64,000 bases of DNA from the NCBI GenBank assembly GCA_021014325.1, contig CM037470.1, positions 8,039,147 through 8,103,146 of the forward strand, given 5' to 3'. Below the pieces are notes generated by a model, which had not been told where the DNA came from, ran no database searches, and saw only the letters and a program-made list of their open reading frames with translations. Shown here in pieces: positions 1-13,400 of the stretch. Every line of letters starts with the position of its first letter. Position 1 is the stretch's first letter. The stretch is from Plazaster borealis. Lineage: Eukaryota > Echinodermata > Asteroidea > Forcipulatida > Labidiasteridae. The translations under genes and the position numbers were made by a program.

Positions 1-1223
1 TGCAAAAGGAGTGACAATAAAAAGCTGCATAGAATGTCACAAACAATTGATGGTACACATACATGAAGATACTTTGTATCAGCTACACGTACTTCAAAAA
101 TATGTAACTCATGGACTTGTTTACCACCTGATATAAAACACTTTAACAATCCATTGAAAATTGAAATGTGTAAAGTTGAACTCACATTTTCAACCACACT
201 TTGAGTTTAATGGAATTATGATTTCACGTACGTGTATGTTTGTTTCAAATAAAATTGTTTTTTAATGCTTTTATGGAATAATTTTAGTAATGACAATAAT
301 TTCAACACTTTGTTACCTTTGAAACTTATGTAATATATGCTATGGAATGGAAACTACATTGCGTTTACACAGTAATCACCCTTGAGTTGTAGTTTTTCTG
401 AAAAGAACTATTGGGCCTGTGTAAAAACTTCTCATTTCCTTCAGCCATGGGATGCTTTCAAGACCTTAAGTTCAATAAATATGCTCCGCTCATCTTCAGG
501 CACAGATTGTCATCGGGCAAAAACAATCACAGTTTACTGATAAAAACATTGCGTTGTTAAACCACAGAGTCCTATTATTCCGAACCACTACTAAATGTTT
601 TTATCACAGAGTTATAACATGATGTCACCCAGACTATGTAGTTTGTAGGTTGTTTTCCCACCATGCAAAATTTTCCCCAAAATGCAGTACAGGCAGGACA
701 CTTCTGCCTAAAGGTGTTATTCAAAGATTGATAAAATCCATATGTTGTACTATTTGTGGGTTATGAAAGAAACTTGAATGCATGTCAGTACATTTTGTTA
801 GTATATTATGAGTTGAGTCTTGAGCTAAAGTTAGAGTGTTCAAATCTTATCATCACTTTTGATTGATTGAATCTAAATTTATAAGAAGTTCAAGCAAATC
901 TGACATTAAAAAATGTGACCTTCCATTTCCAAAATCTGTTGCCATCTTCAATGAGCTACATGAGCATACTTTGATTAATAAACGTACACTGTGTGACAGC
1001 TTTTAGTTATTTGGTTTCCAATGAGAAAGATCTACATAATGTGATATTCTCAAGTCACTCCACTGGCCTCCAATAAGAAACAGCTCATCATTTTCAAGAT
1101 CATGCTTATAACTGTATAAATCTAAACACTGACTTGCTCCTCACCCAATCTCAAATATTCTTACATCCCTTCCTGTAAATTATGCCCATCATCTCTAGGT
1201 CTCCTTGCAGTCATTCATCATCC
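1..1223. other. AT-rich non-coding sequence
   Basis: No open frame of note, no recognisable exon and no repeat with visible ends. Nothing further seen. Confidence 0.6.
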
Positions 1224-1648
1224 TTAAAGGTAGGGTCATCATTTGGTAATGACCCCAAAAACAATCTGAAAGCTTACTAATGCTACAAAGATGGTAATGG
1301 TAGTAAGCATCCTGCAAAATTATTTCGTCTGAAATGTCCCCGTTGATTAGAAGTCAATAAACACATTTGAATCTGAGAATCGTTTCTCAGATTTCTGATG
1401 ATTGTAGTCCGTTCGCGAATTCTACGGCACAGAGATGCGGTTGGTACCTGCTGTCACCCTGCTAAACTTGGATGGATTCGACGTTCGTGTGAAAATACTA
1501 CTGTGACAGTTTTTTGCTGTTTTCTCAGCAAGTAGACGCTATATTCAGCTGAAACTCTCACAGGTGACTGTTATTGTATCTTTCTTTATAATTTGCCTAG
1601 ATGCATTACCAGTACGTTGACAAAACCAAATGATGAGCCTACCTTTAA
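1224..1648. mobile_element. TTAA-flanked MITE, family 1
   Basis: Terminal inverted repeats of about 24 bp: TTAAAGGTAGGGTCATCATT at the left, and its complement (one mismatch) ending ATGATGAGCCTACCTTTAA at the right. 425 bp including the TTAA target at both ends. No coding capacity, so non-autonomous. Confidence 0.85.
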
Positions 1649-1675
1649 ACAAAGTTCTTTTTCAAAGAGGGTCAT

Positions 1676-1967
1676 TCAGTTGGGTTTGTGTAGTGGTATC
1701 TTTCCTTGCCTTCCACCTCTAGGACCAGGTTCGAATCCCACCGGGGGCACTATGTAGATTGGGTTTTCAGTCCCTACCTGACTGTGTGGGTTTTCCCTGG
1801 AGTATTTCTCTGGGGTTTTTCTCCCACATCTAAAACTGAATTTTCCTTATTTGTCTTCTCTCCATGGGGTTCTTGGCTAGTATAGTGATTAAGTTCGCTT
1901 TTCTGGGAGTCCTTCACAACCAGAATTGATAAATGAAATAAATGAAATGAAATGAAATTTGCATTTT
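1676..1967 (+). repeat. tRNA-derived SINE
   Basis: The head has a degenerate A box (gtgtagtggtat) and a perfect B box (GGTTCGAATCC). A body with gttttcagtccctacctg and gggtttttctcccacatct follows, then an AT-rich tail of ATGAA units. The same body recurs at 15254 and, inverted, at 56985. Confidence 0.75.
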
Positions 1968-2294
1968 CACCAACTTGCATCTGGAATGATTTGCCTTTAA
2001 ATGTCTGACTGCCAAATCTCTTTCTACATGTAGGATGGAATACCCTTTTACGGTGGTACTAAGCACGTTTTTCAATTAGAATAAAACATGGATTGTTCAC
2101 CAACTTCTGCAAAGTGTCCTGTTATTATTGTTGTTGAAGTACTACTTTCCACTATGACATAAAATAAATACATGTTTGTCTGATTAACTTCGTCCTCGAA
2201 GTCTTTGAAAGTGTGTATGCGCTCGGAGTGGTCCTGGAGTTGAGTCTTATAACCATGGTAATCGGAATAGTTTTTTCAGTGAACTTTCTCTACA

Positions 2295-3068
2295 TTAAAG
2301 GAACTAAATAAAAAGATATAATATTTTACCTTACAGGAAATACCATGTTTAAATTCCTACCAGATGGACAAATTTTGATCTTTTAGGCATTTTAAATACG
2401 GAGTATTGACAATTTCCTTAGACCCCATGCTTTCCAATTTGGACTGATCCAATTACGTACATGTACGATGTAAGCGCAAAGTAGTAACCCGCGCAAATTA
2501 AAATGTAACTGCGTAAGTTTGGTACTTGGCTTGCACTTACCTATAGTTTTATAATTGCAAGCAAGCCTTTAATTTGCGCAAGTTTTAACTTTGTGTTTAA
2601 CATAAATATTGAGGGCGCCCTTTACAAAAGTTGGTAAATTTTGTTGTTGTTTAGTCTCCTGTTCTTATTTGGAACGAGACAGTTTTTGAGGTGAAAGTAC
2701 GTAGTTTCAATATCAATCTTTTTTTAATTAGTGAAACAGGATCTGGACACTGATATTTCAAAGGACAGAACAACATTTAAGGTAAAAATTATAATGATGA
2801 AATGGCACTTATTACATACATGGTCAGTGAAAATATTTTGTCTGGTTTTGAAAAGCAGGGTTTTTTTCAAAATTATTTAACTTTCATAAATTTCCGCGAC
2901 ATTTCAGATTTGATTTGTTTAACATCGGTATAAGGTTACTGGTTACCAGTTCAACGTATGAAAGTTGCCATAGATGACGTATTGGCCTCGTAAAAAGTAC
3001 ATTTTCTGATACCACGGTATGAGACCCACAGTAAAACGAGACTCACGGTAACAGGAGACTCGACTACA
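2295..3068. repeat. TTAA-type dispersed element, family 2 (copy 1)
   Basis: Begins TTAAAGGAACTAAATAAAAA. It matches, in reverse complement, 36391-36954 and more weakly 22420-23020. Shared segments include gatctggacactgatatttc, gcgcaaagtagtaa and agttgccatagatgacgta. It ends near gactcgactac. No ORF. Confidence 0.65.
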
Positions 3069-4731
3069 TTCAAACCTCTGCTATAAAGTCACTTGTTTCT
3101 GACTTGGCCAGAAATGATCTTTGGCTGGGGTTACATGTATATACTGATAAACTCTCCCCACATGTCATGTTTTATTATTGTGTGCCTACAAATCTTTTAA
3201 TATTGATTACTACATATTATATTAGCCAGATGCCGAGGATCTTTGGCTAAAAGTAGCAAGCAATGGGAAAGAAACTTACGATCACACACTAACATTTGAA
3301 AATTATAATCTCAACCATGTACACTGTAGGCCTATATAATCATTCATATTTTTATCAAACATCCACATTCTTGATAGTGATACATGTACTGTGTTTGGAA
3401 TTGTAACAAAGAGCAGGTTAAGAACACTGCAGATCTGCCAAAATGTCAATGTCTATGGGACATCTTGAACATGCAAAACTAAAACCAAAGAGTTTGTGAA
3501 TCATAAATCACAGGGATTTCAAAAGCATAAAAATACAATCAGAACTTCAAAGCTATCATTTCGAGAAATGATGCACATTTGTACAAGATATTTAATCAAC
3601 CTTTTGGGCAGTAATAGGAAAGCCCTGTAAAACCATATATGAATTGAAAACTATCAGTCGTATAATTTAAAACAAAAGGACATGTACAGTATGTTGTACG
3701 TACCAAGGAGGTAGGATTACGTACAGACCATGTACAAATCTGCAGGTTTGCAGATTGTATGCACTACTAGTTCTACATGTAAATTTATGCAGACTGCAGT
3801 TCTTCTGGAATAAATACATGTATACGTAAATGTACCTGTACCTGTATTAATTTATATAATGCAAACACATCCTTTTATTGAGATGATAAAGACAGCAATT
3901 TGGATGTTAAATGTAGCGTATACTTGAACAGTATAGATCTCTGCTATGTATCGTGATACAGACCTCAAGGGTATGTACAGTAAATGGATGACTCATTCAC
4001 TTAAATCCTACGCTGCAGATCCTGCCATCACATCAAATTCAGAAATCATACAACTGCACACTCCAAATTATCCCTCCAACAATCCCATAATAAACCAACA
4101 CGATTTGAAGGGTCTTTTAACCTTATGAATTTTGGAGGACATTTTGAAATGTCACACCTTCATTGGATGCTGATTATGATTGCATACATTGCATGGTGTA
4201 CATGCTGGCTACATTGAAATCCCAATTACAATTTAGGGAACAACAGTCATTTAAAAAAATATATGATCTACAGTATTCTTTAAACTAGAAACACTTCAGA
4301 ATAAAGGGAAACTACATGTAAATCATTTTTCTGAGATGAGTGTGTACAATTGCCTAGTTTTCAATAAACACAGCGTGCAACCAAACAATTTATCACGTTT
4401 ATGTTTTGTGGTTTAGTGGGGGGTGGTCTTTAAAATGTTATTTTCTTGACTTGAGGATTGGTACTGGGATAAACTTTATTTTTTAATTAGTGAGATTTCA
4501 TTATATGGGGTCAATAGGAATAACATTTTTTACACTTAGATCAACACAACAAGAACACATCCCTAGCATCCATATAGTCATCCAACTAAAGAAAGAATTG
4601 GCCTGAACAACTGCGGCTGTTGCTAGGGGTGTCCCATACTTCATGCAAGTTAACATGGTGATCCAACTGCAGCTGCTGATTCGGACATGGCCGAATTGTT
4701 GAACATCCATCACACCACTTTTGTCTAGTTT
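3069..4731. other. non-coding sequence
   Basis: AT-rich, with many copies of the palindrome tacatgta. No exon with matched splice sites. A donor-like GTAAGT on the minus strand near 3275 has stops in all frames upstream. Confidence 0.5.
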
Positions 4732-5649
4732 CAGTGATTCCAACCCTCCCGGATCTTCCGGGAGTCTCCCGGATTTGAGTGTAAACTCCCGGTCTCCCGG
4801 ATCAGATGTAAAACTCCCGGAATCATAAAAAACACCACACAAAATAATGTTTATTAAGATAATTCTCATAATATAAAATTTCATAATTTTATGACACTGG
4901 TTTCTGCCGGTCATCAACCATTTTCATGGATTTGCGATTCAACGATCGATGTTCGACGGCGCACAATGGGAAAAAAGTCTATGAACTTTCCCCCACATAG
5001 CATGCAAGGCCCTCTATCAGCAAAAGTTGTTGATGTTTGAATAGCCTTACTCCAAGGCAGGCCTGCACCTCATTGTGCAGCTATTTTTTACTCAGCTTGT
5101 GAATGTGTACCGAGTCGGAGTCTAGCCAAACTTTCTTATGAATATTTATCAACGGCCAATCACAGCATACGGAATTGTGTAGTAATGCATACAAATACCG
5201 TTGTACGTATTGTGTGTGCATTGATGGACAACCAGTGGTGGCCGGGCGCCTGAACGTAACTTGTGTACCATGGGCTCCATGGTTTGACATCCCGACACGG
5301 GCCGTGCCGCGTGCATGGATGGAGACAGCGTGGCAAACTAGAAAATTAAAGTGAAAATAGTGAGCAAATACTGTTTTATTTCATTTCAAAATCTTTAAAT
5401 TCTTTGTATTATTTGATTGTCATTTTAAATGTCGGAAAGTGAAAGCAGTCACTGAAGACGCTGGATTCCTTCAGCGTTCAACGAATCATCTCACGATCGA
5501 ATATACCGGGTCTCTATAACATACAGTGACTATGACTTCCAACATAGCATAACAACTGATGTTATTGTGAATGTGATGATGGTGTCCTCAGGTGAATTTT
5601 GTCACAGAGAAACCTCCCGGATTGTGGCATTGGAAGGTTGGAATGTCTG
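4732..5649. mobile_element. hAT-like non-autonomous element
   Basis: 918 bp. Ends CAGTGATTCCAACCCTCC and, inverted, CAGACATTCCAACCTTCC. CAG/CTG termini are typical of hAT. The flanks TAGTTT and TAGTTC may be remnants of a target duplication. Clusters of CCCGGA lie just inside the left end. A minus-strand open frame (4501-4917) crosses the left boundary and is not treated as a gene. Confidence 0.6.
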
Positions 5650-5911
5650 TAGTTCTTGAGACCCTACAGTATGTATACATAGAAGTAACTGTCATATCCC
5701 TGCTTTTTGCATATTTTTTAGTTTACAAAAATTGACAGAAATAAATTTGAACGTCTGCTGTGGCCTTGTCCACACAACATGTATATATAAGAATGTGCTC
5801 CTAAATGTGTACGCATGTAGTTTACAGATTGCAACTGCACGTACACTGCACCAATTCTTACTACACTGCTATACAAATTTGTTAAGTATAATTACAAATA
5901 TCAAGTAAATT

Positions 5912-6042
5912 ACCACAAGGGAAACTGACTGGGTAAATTTTAAATATTTTGGGGTTGAACAAGGAAAAATTGACTTGAGTGGGATTTGAACCAACGACCT
6001 CTGGATTCAAGTGCCGGCGCTCTACCAACTGAGCTATATCTA
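5912..6042 (-). repeat. tRNA-derived SINE, copy A
   Basis: On the minus strand: A box TAGCTCAGTTGGTAGAGC and B box GGTTCAAATCC, then the tail ttttccttgttcaacccca and an end complementary to accacaagggaaactgac. The acceptor ends do not pair, so it is a tRNA-like head and not a tRNA gene. Confidence 0.75.
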
Positions 6043-6146
6043 CGTGTACATGTACGTAGCCTAGTCAGAAGCCATACAACTGGCATCCCGAACAAAGATA
6101 TTGATAAAATTAATAAGGGGATGTACTACATGTATAGGGCTACATG

Positions 6147-6242
6147 TAGATAGCTCAGTTGAAAGAGCGCCGGCACGTTAACCTGGAGATTGTTGGTTCA
6201 AATCCCGCTCGAGTATTTTTTTCTTTGTTCAACCCCAAATTA
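6147..6242 (+). repeat. tRNA-derived SINE, copy B, inverted relative to copy A
   Basis: TAGCTCAGTTGAAAGAGC and GGTTCAAATCC on the plus strand, then tttctttgttcaaccccaaa. It shares the head (gagcgccggcac) and tail with copy A but differs in the anticodon-arm region. The two copies face head to head 105 bp apart. Confidence 0.75.
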
Positions 6243-9200
6243 AGTATATAAAATTAAAAACACATGATACACGTACCATTCCATAGTATCATGCATGTAA
6301 TGTACATGTAGTTATGCCTTTCCTCAGAGAAATTCATAAAAGATTTATACATTTTCTTGTTTACCAGCAAGTCACTGTACCAGACATGATTAAAATTCCT
6401 TCCAGAACGTTTTTTCGTGCCTCATTTTGGTTCAGTGGTCTATTATGCAATCTGTATTACAAATTGGCTGCATAGTGAATGGTCCCTTGCAAACCATGGT
6501 TCTTTACCTCTATGCTCAAACCAGTCAAACCTCAATTATTTTGATGTTAAAACATCAAAGTATGCTGAAATGGCACACCTGGGTATGTTGGTGGGAGTGT
6601 TTTACCCTCAGGCCACTGGAGCTATCCATACTCACGGGTTGGAGCATAGACGATGATTTATCAAGGATGATTAATATTCATAATAATTGCATTTTTATTT
6701 GTTTATTTATTACATTTTTGGGGTGAGGGTGATTTTTTCTTTCACTGATACTTTTAGACTTGTAAGCTGTCCATGTTCAAGGGCCATTCTTTTGCGTGGC
6801 ACCTAATCTCTTTACACTTAATGAACTATTTATGCATATTTTCAAGACCCAGACTATATGAGCTTTGAAAATTCATAATGCCTTGTATGTAAATGTTAGT
6901 TTCATTTACATATCAGCTGTATTAAATTGATACACTGTCTGCACATTCATGCATTATATGTGTGTCATGCGCATGCACGCGGGACCAACATCTCTTACAA
7001 AAATTTAACAAATTAAATACGCACATAGAAAACACTTGATTTGATAGTTCCTACACAACAAGTACAGTGCATACCAAACTTTTACACAACAAAGCTTATA
7101 AAGGGCTGTTTATTTACTAGTTCAAAGAAGTGGTCTTTATAATATCATGTTAATAACCCCCCCCCCCCCCACCCTCCAGACTTTGACCAATCAGAGTGTA
7201 TTTAAACTCTCTATGGTATTTGTTACTCTATTTAATTGTACTGCAATGCACCATGGAGGTACCTCCATACCTCCATGAATGCACTAAGTCCTTTTTGGAG
7301 ACTGAATGTACACAGTGAAGGCGTTTCCTAGCACTGTCACACACTAAGCATTGTCTACTTGGTAGTCTGACCTCAATGCACAATGTGCACAATTTGCTTT
7401 GTAATACAAACCTTATAAAGCTTTGGTCTTATGGTGTGGGTTTCAGAAATTCGATAGTCTTAAGTTTCTCCAGATTAATTTGATTTAAGATAATGCACAC
7501 TGCACATTTCAACTATGCAGACTTCTGTAATGTGACCGATCAGTTAACCAAATTGCCAAAACACTTCACACCAATCCTGGTTTCAACCAGAGGTTATCAC
7601 GATGTCAACAGTTTTTTAACACAATACACATTATTTTATATTTTAACCTGACACTTGGTAAATGAACACGTTGTATACCAATTGGATCCAATATGATGGA
7701 GCTTAGACATTTTGTACATGTTCAGTGTATAGACTCCTTGCAATAATGTCACATGCGACTAATGTATGCTCATGGTCTGCTATTCTGGGAGTCAATATCG
7801 TTTTTACATAGTGACCCTCGCAGCCAAAAATACATGCTTCTAAAAAATCTTGTTTAAAGTTGAACTATTTTTCATTTGTTTAGGGGACTGCTTACTATTT
7901 TTTCTTTAAGATTTTACTATCAAAATAAAGCCGAGTTATTCAGTCATACAGAACGGTCAGTATATTTTCAATCTTTCAACTGGTTTGATGAGTTACTAAC
8001 TCCTAAACACATTTGTAACTTCGTGAAAAAAAAAAACCTAGAAAACCCAGACCTGCCTGCAGGAGCACTGTGTACGAACATGTAGAGCAAGCAAATTTAG
8101 GTTTGGTACCTAACATTACACTGTAAAAAAAACACAAAAATGAATTCGTCACAGAGTAAAAGTGCAAAAAATCAAACCAAGCCTGTTTTGGCACCGTGAC
8201 AGTGCTGTATATTTAATTTGTCACTTTGGAAAACAAAAAGTTGAAAATATATGATTCGTCAGTTATGCTTTTTACCTCAAAACTATTACATACATCATTC
8301 AAGAAACTGCACAAAACCGATTTGCCATATTTTGTGATATTTGATACATTTGTCATTTCATGAAAATGGTGACGATGATGTCTAGCTGCGTGCAAATCAC
8401 CTAAGATGCGCACTACTATATCATAATTATACTAATTGTATTTTATTTCAAATGAACCAACCACCTGTTTACAGTATGTGTAAACTCCACTGTGTAATGT
8501 GTTGCTACATTTTGTAAACAATTGATGTGGTGAATGATGACATTTGTTCATTATTGCCTTTGATATCACTCACAATTTTGTAGTATCTCAAAAGTTTCAA
8601 TGAAGAGTCCAAATGACTAATTTCTGGCCATGGGTGACTTTCATACAACTAAGCCTTGCAAGGAATAGTCAGTTATAGACTGTGCAAGTGTCGCGCATAT
8701 TCCAACTTCAAGGCCAAGTTGGTCCCAACCATAATTGAGTTTCACATACGCACTCTGTTCATCAAGTACTTTTGTTGAAACATAGTTTATGGCATGAAAA
8801 TTATATCATATTGTTGAGAAAGTGAAATTTAGCAATGAAATATATGAAAGTAAAATAAATTTAACAAATCAACAAAGAAAACCCCAGAGAATAAGTCTTG
8901 ACCTCAGTTTCAGGTCACCTGTAAACAATAAGAATTTGCCCAACTGACGTTCATGTTATCATTCAATTTTTGTAATGGTTGCCTGATTTGGACGTGATTC
9001 ACAAATGGGGTTTCTAAAAAATATAAAAAAAATTTAGACATCCTTAAAACGCATGGTTTATAGTGTTAACTCGTCTGGCAACAAGTATCCTCATCCTAAG
9101 TTTTTAATTTTGCTTCAATGTTAATTTTAACAAAAAATTTGTATCATTAAAAAAAATTCAATTAATTGTATTATTTTAAGAAATTGCTGTTTTGAGGGGG

Positions 9201-9546
9201 TTTTTTTTTAAATTTGTATTTCATAAATTATAGTCTTTGTTGGATGTGTTTTCTCTTTTTCGATACATGTGAGACTTGCAGTCTGTGACCACAAATTTTG
9301 GGCTATTTGCCAGGACTTCTTGTCTTGATTTTCAGAGTGCACTAGAGACCTTCCTTAAAAAACATCATTCAAATCATTGATTGTTTCTTTCTAATAATGA
9401 CCAAAATAGTGGGCAAAGATATGGCTTGTACGTAGTAATGAGGACACATATCTTCATTGTGAGATTGAGTCTCCCTGGAGCAATGGAAAGTGCCAACTCC
9501 TTATCAATAATGCAGAAGATGAATCACAGGATGGCAATTGACTTAC
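6243..9546. other. non-coding sequence upstream of the left edge gene
   Basis: Holds a poly-C tract (about 14 C at 7157), a perfect 16-bp palindrome ATGGAGGTACCTCCAT near 7252 and short open frames without splice support. The expected second exon of the gene starting at 9610 was sought here and not found. Confidence 0.45.
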
Positions 9547-9610
9547 CTTGTCCATATACAGCAGTAGCACCAGCAGTTACCAGACACAACCAGAAGTAAG
9601 GTATCACCAT
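9547..9610 (-). CDS. orphan signal-peptide exon (first coding exon of an unidentified gene)
   Basis: 64 nt: ATG at 9610, 21 codons plus one base, then a perfect donor G/GTAAGT. It encodes MVIPYFWLCLVTAGATAVYG, a short n-region, hydrophobic core and small residues near the end, as in a secretory signal peptide. An in-frame TAG lies 11 codons upstream. The next exon should lie at lower coordinates, in phase 1; I could not identify one between 1 and 9546. It could start a secreted or membrane protein gene downstream of SIDT and in the same orientation, or be a chance match. Confidence 0.5.
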
Positions 9611-10298
9611 GATTATTGTTAAGATGCTAGCTGCATTCTATCCTGCCATAACATCAACAATGTCAGATCATCAAACAAACCTATCAATCAATCACAATAA
9701 TAAGTACACGTTATATTGCAGCAAACAGTGTTATATTCTGATCAATGAAGGTACAATCAACTAAACAAAACAATAAATGTTCAATTACAGTCAGAGGACC
9801 TTAAGTCCTCGCACAATCAAAGCTACAAAGCAATAACTCAATTATAGACATTTAAATCTTAAAATATCATAACTTTAAGTGATTTGTTTTATTATGTTGA
9901 TATAATCTGAAACTACAAAGTAATGCAGCACATCTTACATTATAAATAATGCATACTAAGCCCCAGATGGTTTATGAATTATGATATAATTTACATGCAC
10001 AGGGATGAAGGAATAAATTTGCCCTTAAAGGGTACATGCATAATCAGGGAGAATACAAGATCATTGTATGATAGTTTCTTTATTATTATTATGCAGTTTC
10101 ACTGTGTCTCCATGATATTTTACATTAACCATGTTTTAAATATATCATGTTGTTATTAATTTCCCAAAATAGAAATGGGTGGAAGGGGGGATTAATGTCC
10201 CCAATCTGATTGATTTGCCTGTGATACTTGTATTTCTCATTCTTCTCTTCTCCTTCCCTTAAAAGAAATATAAAAGGAACAAATTCTCTTGACAGTAT
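9611..10298. other. presumed 5' flank / 5' UTR of the 9610 gene
   Basis: No TATA-like box or exon can be assigned with confidence. It includes a TTAAAGGGTACATG segment at about 10026, resembling the TTAA elements but without a partner end. Confidence 0.3.
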
Positions 10299-10465
10299 CA
10301 GGCCTGAAATTTCATCTTTGAGAGGGCAAGGCCATTTTAATTTTGCAAAGGGCACTTCTATTGGAAAATCTTGATGTCATGTGAAGCTCCTGAAAGGGCA
10401 CCAAGGCCAAGACCAGGGGCCACAGAGGCCATGGCCTCTGTGGCCTCTGTGTAATTTCAAGCCTG
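10299..10465. mobile_element. short hAT-like MITE with a perfect internal palindrome
   Basis: 167 bp. Ends CAGGCCTGAAATTTCA and, inverted, CAGGCTTGAAATTACA, flanked on both sides by CAGTAT (10293-10298 and 10466-10471). Inside, 10418-10445 is a perfect 28-bp palindrome whose left half is GGCCACAGAGGCCA. Confidence 0.7.
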
Positions 10466-13400
10466 CAGTATTACACATATATAGTTACCACTTTTTGGAA
10501 CAAATGAAACAGTTGCAGAAATGTTCCTAAATACTGTGTATTTTCCTTAGAGTTGATCATCAAAGTGCTTATATTGAAAAAGATCTTTGACTTTGAGGTT
10601 AAAATCTACCTGACATCCAACCTTATTTGACTTCAATGAATCCCTATGTTGTGCTAATTAATTAGTACAGTAATGTTAAGTACTTCCAGTCTTACCATTA
10701 TTATCAATTATTTGAATACAATAAGCGTCTTGAACCAACAATACTACTTTGTAATTACTACTTTGTAATTAAGTGCACTACTCTACCCACCCAACCTTCA
10801 ACCAGTCAATTATTTGCAAGAGAACTAACTGCAACAAATAGACTCTTTGAGTTACATCCATTGTACTTGGGACAATAACGGGCAATGAGTTTCCTTAGAT
10901 TAGTGATATATTACTAACAAATCAATGCCACTATTTTTAGTGACATGTAAATGATGTTATAAAATTCATTTAGGGTTGTTCTACCCGGAGGAAGAAAGCC
11001 TTGATGCAGTGTTGGACTGTTCCTAAAAATCAGTGCTGACTATTATTCTTTTATTCACACATAACAAATAATAAAAAATACAGCACAGAAGAACACAAAT
11101 TTATGACATTAACCACTTCATGTTGGTCTTAAACATTTTTTACTGTGCCTCGATCTGCGTGGTATTATTTTTCAGATTTTGTTGCTGAAGTAATTTTTGT
11201 ATTAGAATATATATCATTGACACAATGAAACTTGTTGAAGTTGTTCACGGCATTCATAAACGTTCAACGTAATTAAATTTAGCTGAAATAATCAACAAGA
11301 AGTGGTTTACTAAAATAGTAAACTGTATCACTTTTGCCTTCCAGCTTTTAGCTCCCCATAAATTCAAGGCAATACAGTTTGATTACGATTCTTGATAAAT
11401 ACATTTTTTAATTAATTATAAAATTTCTTTAAATAAAAACCCCAATAATGTGTTGAAATGTTGATTCTGTTTTATTTATTCACATCTATTTTTTGGCTTG
11501 CAAAATATAACTATAACAATCTGCCAGAAGATTATTGAACTGTTAGTGGGTGGATGACTTTTCATTTAACAAAGCACCACCTCAAAAAGGCTGCTCAGTA
11601 CATTCAGCTGTCATCACATCAGTGGCCTTAGATAACAGTAACAGCAATCAAATCCTGTCATTCAACTATTTCAAGAAACAGCTACAAGTATTGCTAAATG
11701 GTTAACACATGAGTCACAGACTTAAAAGGACATGTTTTCAAATTATTATTTCAACAAATTCAAGTTTTCCTGTTTGTAGTTTTCCCTGTTTGTAAGTGAT
11801 CAGTAAGACAGAACGGTACACTTTAGTATGTATTAGGAAAATACAAATATTGAAAGTAAGGCCATGTCTGAATTGATGGCTACGGCCGACCGGGATGCCA
11901 ACAAATCCTACTCTCCAACCATCCTCCATGCTCCAACATTGTCACATTGCAGCCAACAGCCAGAGCCACAGCTGAAGTCGCTTAATTTGGACACTCCTTA
12001 ATTCTCCTCATTTTGTTCACTGCACAATGTAATACATGTACAGTAATTATTCAATGTATACTACCGTCTCGTACATTTTATGTAAGTTATTATTTTGCAC
12101 CGAATTAAATAGGAATTTTTATAGAACATACACAACATGTATAACAAGTCTTCAAAAACTAATCAACTGGTCTTAATTTGAATGCTTTTGTAGGAGCAAA
12201 GTTAAAGCTGGTTCTGCTTATCCAGGGCAACTTGTATTTCTGCCCACAATCTTGTCAGTTTCAAGAGCTTTGGCAGAGTCTGGTCTCGTTTGTCTTGAGA
12301 GAATATTAACAATTAGAACACATACAAACCAAACATGCAACTTAATATTATTTAACCATTTTGTGACAATTTCAAGATGTTGCCAAATATAATCTTCTGT
12401 ATGATCATTATGCATTGAGTCCCAAAACAATATTGTTCCATCACATAAAAAAAACCTCCATGGATCAAAAATTTATTTGAATTGAATCGAAGTGTATCAA
12501 AAACCTAACAACAGAAAATACTTCAGCTAAATTATTAATTTCAAAATGCCAATCCAGAATTCTGCTGTTAGTAACAGATTATGCTCTCTTTACATAGAAT
12601 CTTGACTTTTTTTGAGTCAGTGGTGCAGTGAAGTAAGAACTGCTTTATTTATGAGAAACGTGTAAATTTTATTTAAACCAATGAACCAACTAGCTCATCA
12701 TTGGTATAAATACAAATAAGTACAATTCCACAATCCCCTTTTTTTCAAAAACATCAATTATCTCGATGCTCTTTGAAATCAATCCAAACATTAAAAAACC
12801 ATGTTTGTTTTAAGACAGTTGGCACAGTAAGACTAAGAAGAGTGTATCAACAAACAAGACACTGTATTGAGCATAAACCCTGTATCCACAGTATGAGAGT
12901 GAGCGAGCAGAGAAGGTGAGTGGAGGTCAGCAATAAATTGAACAGTAAATAAAGTAGTCTGACCTACTTGAGTAGGTGTTAAAAGACCTGCAGACATCAA
13001 CTGACTAAGCCAGCTAAACCCACATTGCTAACAAGTACAAGAGGGTATCGCGCAAACTTTCCAGTTTATAGTAACAACTGGGGATAACCAGGCTATCAAT
13101 TCTCTATGATTGTACACTGTTACCATGTGTTAATATGGTTTAACTTAATGTTACTAATCTTACCTTTAAGATGGAAGCCATTTAACATTTAAGTAGAAAG
13201 TACCCGGGATTATGTTGTGATAATTCTCAGTACTAAATATTCTCCACAGTAGCGATATCCTTTAACTAAACACTAAACACCAAGCAATAAACACAGCAGT
13301 TCTCATCAGTGGAAAAACATGTTGTTTTCAATAAATAGCTGAGTAAACAGGTAAATAATAGATGACTACCACCGCCTACACTGTAGATGGAGTCTTATAT

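Noticed and set aside
3270..3345. Minus-strand exon candidate ending at a GTAAGT donor
   Set aside because: Stops in all three frames after the best acceptor; the alternative acceptor lacks a pyrimidine tract.
4501..4917. 138-codon minus-strand frame
   Set aside because: Crosses the end of an hAT-like element and reads CCCGGA-type repeats; no family signature.
5976..6042. Functional tRNA gene
   Set aside because: A and B boxes are present, but the acceptor stem does not pair and the sequence continues into a shared SINE tail.
12892..12915. Possible 24-nt plus-strand microexon (YESERAEK) between ccacag and gtgagt
   Set aside because: Good splice words but no neighbouring exon and a poor pyrimidine tract; a chance match is likely.
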